A stretch of 64,000 nucleotides of DNA. It comes from Corella eumyota. Taxonomy: Eukaryota > Chordata > Ascidiacea > Phlebobranchia > Corellidae. A program made the position numbers and the translations under genes. Positions 61,556-64,000 of the stretch are shown here, piece by piece. The stretch is from assembly GCA_963082875.1 (NCBI GenBank), contig OY720101.1, positions 4,402,001 through 4,466,000 of the forward strand, read 5' to 3'. How positions within the stretch are numbered: the stretch's first letter is position 1; every line of letters begins with the position of its first letter. The notes beneath the pieces were generated by a model that did not search any database, was not told where the DNA came from, and saw only the letters and a list, made by a program, of their open reading frames with translations.

Positions 61556-63084
61556 CTGCAAAGACAATCTTTGTTAAGTTTGCAAGAAAAAATTATAAGA
61601 AACTGGATACAAGGTAAATTTATTAAGATATTTGAACATTTTTTAGTAATTCGTTTTTTTTATGTTTTAAAAAAGAAACCTTTAAAAATTCACAATTAAA
61701 ATGTAAAAAAATCTTGAACAGTCAATTAACAAAATTAAAAAAAAATTATTTCAAGTTATAATAAGACAAAATTTTTACCTATTTAAAAATGTTTTTAATA
61801 TAAGTATTAAATGAAAAAAATAAAATAAAAATTTTTGTAACCTAAATCATTTACATTTATTTTTATACATAAAATTCAATCATATTTAAAAGATTTAATT
61901 GATAACTTTAGTTACTCAAAAATATTATTTAGTTTTACTGAAATTAAGATAATTTTTGTAAATCTACTTTCTTGGTTTATAAGTTTTCAATTAGTTTTAC
62001 TAAACCTAACAAGATATTACAATGTTAAGGCATTACACCAAGTTGGTGTTAGTTAAAATTTAAAAGCAAGTAGAATAAGCCCAACATGTTTTCAGTTATT
62101 TAGACAACAATAGGAAAAGTTATAAAAAAGTACCAGCAAGCAACATAACTTTAATAAGGCCTTAAAGGCAGGTTTTTGTGTTAAAAAGAAAGGATACCAA
62201 AACTATAATAAACTGGATTAAATTTTTTTCTTTATTTTAAATTTTGTACCTGTTCAACATTTTGATGGTTTGTAATATGTTAACATTTTCGGTCAGATGA
62301 TTCTACTTGTCATTGTTAATAAATAAATAGCAATTTTTGTATGCAATTGTTACACTAAAAACAAAATTAAGGTTGTGCATTAAAAATATAAAAGCCATTT
62401 AACAAAGGCTTTAATTGTCTAGCCTATTTGAAGTTTTTCAACTTTTCAGACTAAAATTAAAAAACCAATAATAGTAAAACTTTACACTAAGATTACAAGT
62501 AGAAATACCGCCCATTGGCCTGGTTATTAAAAAAATTTTATTTATTGTTTAGTTATTTAAAGTTGTTAAAAACAAAATATGGAATTAAAGGTGTTTGTTA
62601 CCATCAGACAATTTTTTTTCCATCAAGTTTACAATTTTTTTTTTGAATCCTAAAAGTTCATGGAAACCACGTTTTTTTAATTAATGACGTTGGGCCGTAC
62701 ATAGAAATCAATAAAATCAGACAGATTTTTTTTTTTTAAATAAAAAATTAATATTGGCCGAAACTAAATTTTTAATCGGGTTTTAAAAAAAATATAGCAA
62801 TTTTGATTAAAATTACTTAAAATTATGGCCATTTAGATGTTATTTTAAACTAACTGATTTTTGTTATAAAGAACCTTTAAAGCCTGTTCATACGACAAGT
62901 CTAACGTTGTTTTCAAATGGATTTTAAATGGTTACATTCTTACTTTACGTTACACTGCTTAAGCCATGTAAACGGGCCTTTAAACGTATAATTGCTTAGG
63001 TTCGAATCATAGAGTTGAAAGAGGTAAAATACACGTAACCTTAAAAATGTTATGTCACTTAAAAAAGTATTATACGTCACGGTA

Positions 63085-63190
63085 AAAATTTTTGTTATTT
63101 TTATAGAATATTTGTTATTTTTATGGAATATTTGTTTGTTTTTTATGGAATATTTGTTAATTTTTGTTATTTTTATGGAATATTTGTTAG
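63085..63190. repeat. Short tandem repeat 'tatggaatatttgtt'
   Basis: Four to five imperfect copies of 'ttttatggaatatttgttat' in copy C; not present in B at the matching place (about 37700). Confidence 0.7.
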
Positions 63191-63572
63191 CTTTGTAGCT
63201 TTTTTGGATAAACGCGCATAAACTTACTTTAATTTCAAATACGCTTGTAAAAAACGTTTTTAATATCGAATTATCATTGAATTGTTATTAGTTTACTGAC
63301 AAGTTTTTTAACGTACTTTTATCCCCATTTTAATCAGTAGTTCAAATGCCTTTCCCTTCAATCTGGTTATCGAATTTGCGGTTTATATTTAATAATTTTT
63401 TTTGGCATAGGAACTTTAAACTAGATTTTCTGGTATTAATCCAAATTTTTAAACCATTTATTTCACCTTATATTAAGTGCTATTGTTTGTTTTAAAACCA
63501 GGCTACAAATTTTTGTTGTACCAAACAGACGCCACCCAATAACCATGAATTAAATTTTCTTAAATTCAGAGT

Positions 63573-63673
63573 TTAACGATTGAGATGCATAAATGCCACA
63601 CTATTTATCCTTGAGGCCCCATCACCATAAAGTGACCAAAAAGTACGTTTGTAGGTTGCAAAATGTAGAACAA
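63573..63673 (-). CDS. Candidate terminal exon, paralogue of 38092-38192
   Basis: The acceptor is 'ggtcctgtag'. The phase-1 reading is the same 101-bp exon as in copy B, with T to I, L to F and R to H changes and stop TAA instead of TGA at the same codon. It likely belongs to the same unseen gene as the 61473-61555 candidate, as an alternative last exon. Confidence 0.35.
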
Positions 63674-64000
63674 CTACAGGACCAATGTTAGGTAGTGTTT
63701 GTAGTTGAACTACTATTGCCTAACTTATATAAAATAAAATATACGTAAGATTACATTGATTTTACTCTGCATAGGATAAAACAATTTACAAAATAACACA
63801 GTATTTGGAAAAAGGGTTTTAAAAATTGCACATTTTATGATGATTAACAGTCGTTAGTTTGTTACGTTAATATTGCAGATTTTGATTGCACATTATAAAT
63901 TTATATTTAAAAATATATATAACAGTGTGGGGTTATCTTTTTTTAAAGATTCATTTACAGTGTTTTGGATACAGCAAAAATTTAGAAAACAAGTAGTACA

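Larger units (their letters stand above)
56630..64000. repeat. Duplicated segment, copy C
   Basis: It matches A from about 13858 and B from about 31000, and runs in step with B to the window edge (63990 with 38510). It differs from B by short deletions (for example within 57540-58000) and by one 457-bp insertion at 58891. The EnSpm coding end is again present at 58325-58410 with an intact reading (LLAIMTVDLRPGRRDK), joined directly to B/C-specific sequence. The copy therefore continues beyond the window. Confidence 0.85.

Overview
This is an AT-rich animal nuclear window. Genes are split into short exons (about 15-370 bp) by introns with GT-AG borders, and transposon debris fills most of the rest. 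tRNA-derived SINEs, hAT and EnSpm/CACTA elements, and receptors made of complement-control (CCP/sushi) and Ig-like domains all point to an invertebrate. An ascidian or other tunicate is my best guess because such receptors (for example the vCRL1 type) are known there. A cnidarian is not excluded. The species call is inference.

The core of the window is a cluster of related single-pass receptor genes that I assembled exon by exon from splice sites and phases. Gene 1 (+, 8313-11900) has a signal peptide, a four-cysteine N-terminal domain, four CCP domains, a membrane helix and a tiny tail. Gene 2 (+, 20340-30443) has a signal peptide, a cysteine-less Ig-like domain in three exons, one CCP almost identical to one in gene 1, a Ser/Thr-rich stalk, a membrane helix, a Cys-rich stretch and two alternative tails. 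Gene 3 (-, 39227-45260) has a four-cysteine domain, a CCP, two Ig-like domains, a membrane helix and a long tail of repeated NPLY/EAYAxV exon modules. Gene 4 (-, 48010-51294) has nearly the same outer part as gene 3 but an unrelated tyrosine tail. Gene 5 (+, 54288-54348) is only a signal-peptide exon, followed by a foldback insertion.

The 3' flanks of these genes are duplicated three times: A 12.96-16.5 kb, B 30.1-38.6 kb, C 56.6-64.0 kb. B and C continue side by side to the right window edge and contain matching terminal-exon-like frames on the minus strand, so another minus-strand receptor probably lies just outside the window.

Mobile DNA, left to right: a direct-repeat block (1-825); a 6.9-kb long-inverted-repeat transposon (981-7874) carrying a ubiquitin-protease gene and a Ulp1-type protease fragment, with 525-bp tandem units in each arm; an EnSpm/CACTA transposase (16413-18683) with one terminus at 19305; a 269-bp hAT-type MITE (20633-20901); a hAT deletion derivative (22233-23073) whose right target duplication was split by a palindromic element (23080-23713); two tRNA-derived SINEs; a 20-bp minisatellite (about 46180-46535); a 1.6-kb palindrome (54750-56355); and a likely solo LTR (58891-59347) with an exact empty site in copy B.

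The receptors look like cell-surface recognition molecules: outer domains are shared or swapped between genes, while the signalling tails are changed by exon duplication, replacement and possibly alternative terminal exons.
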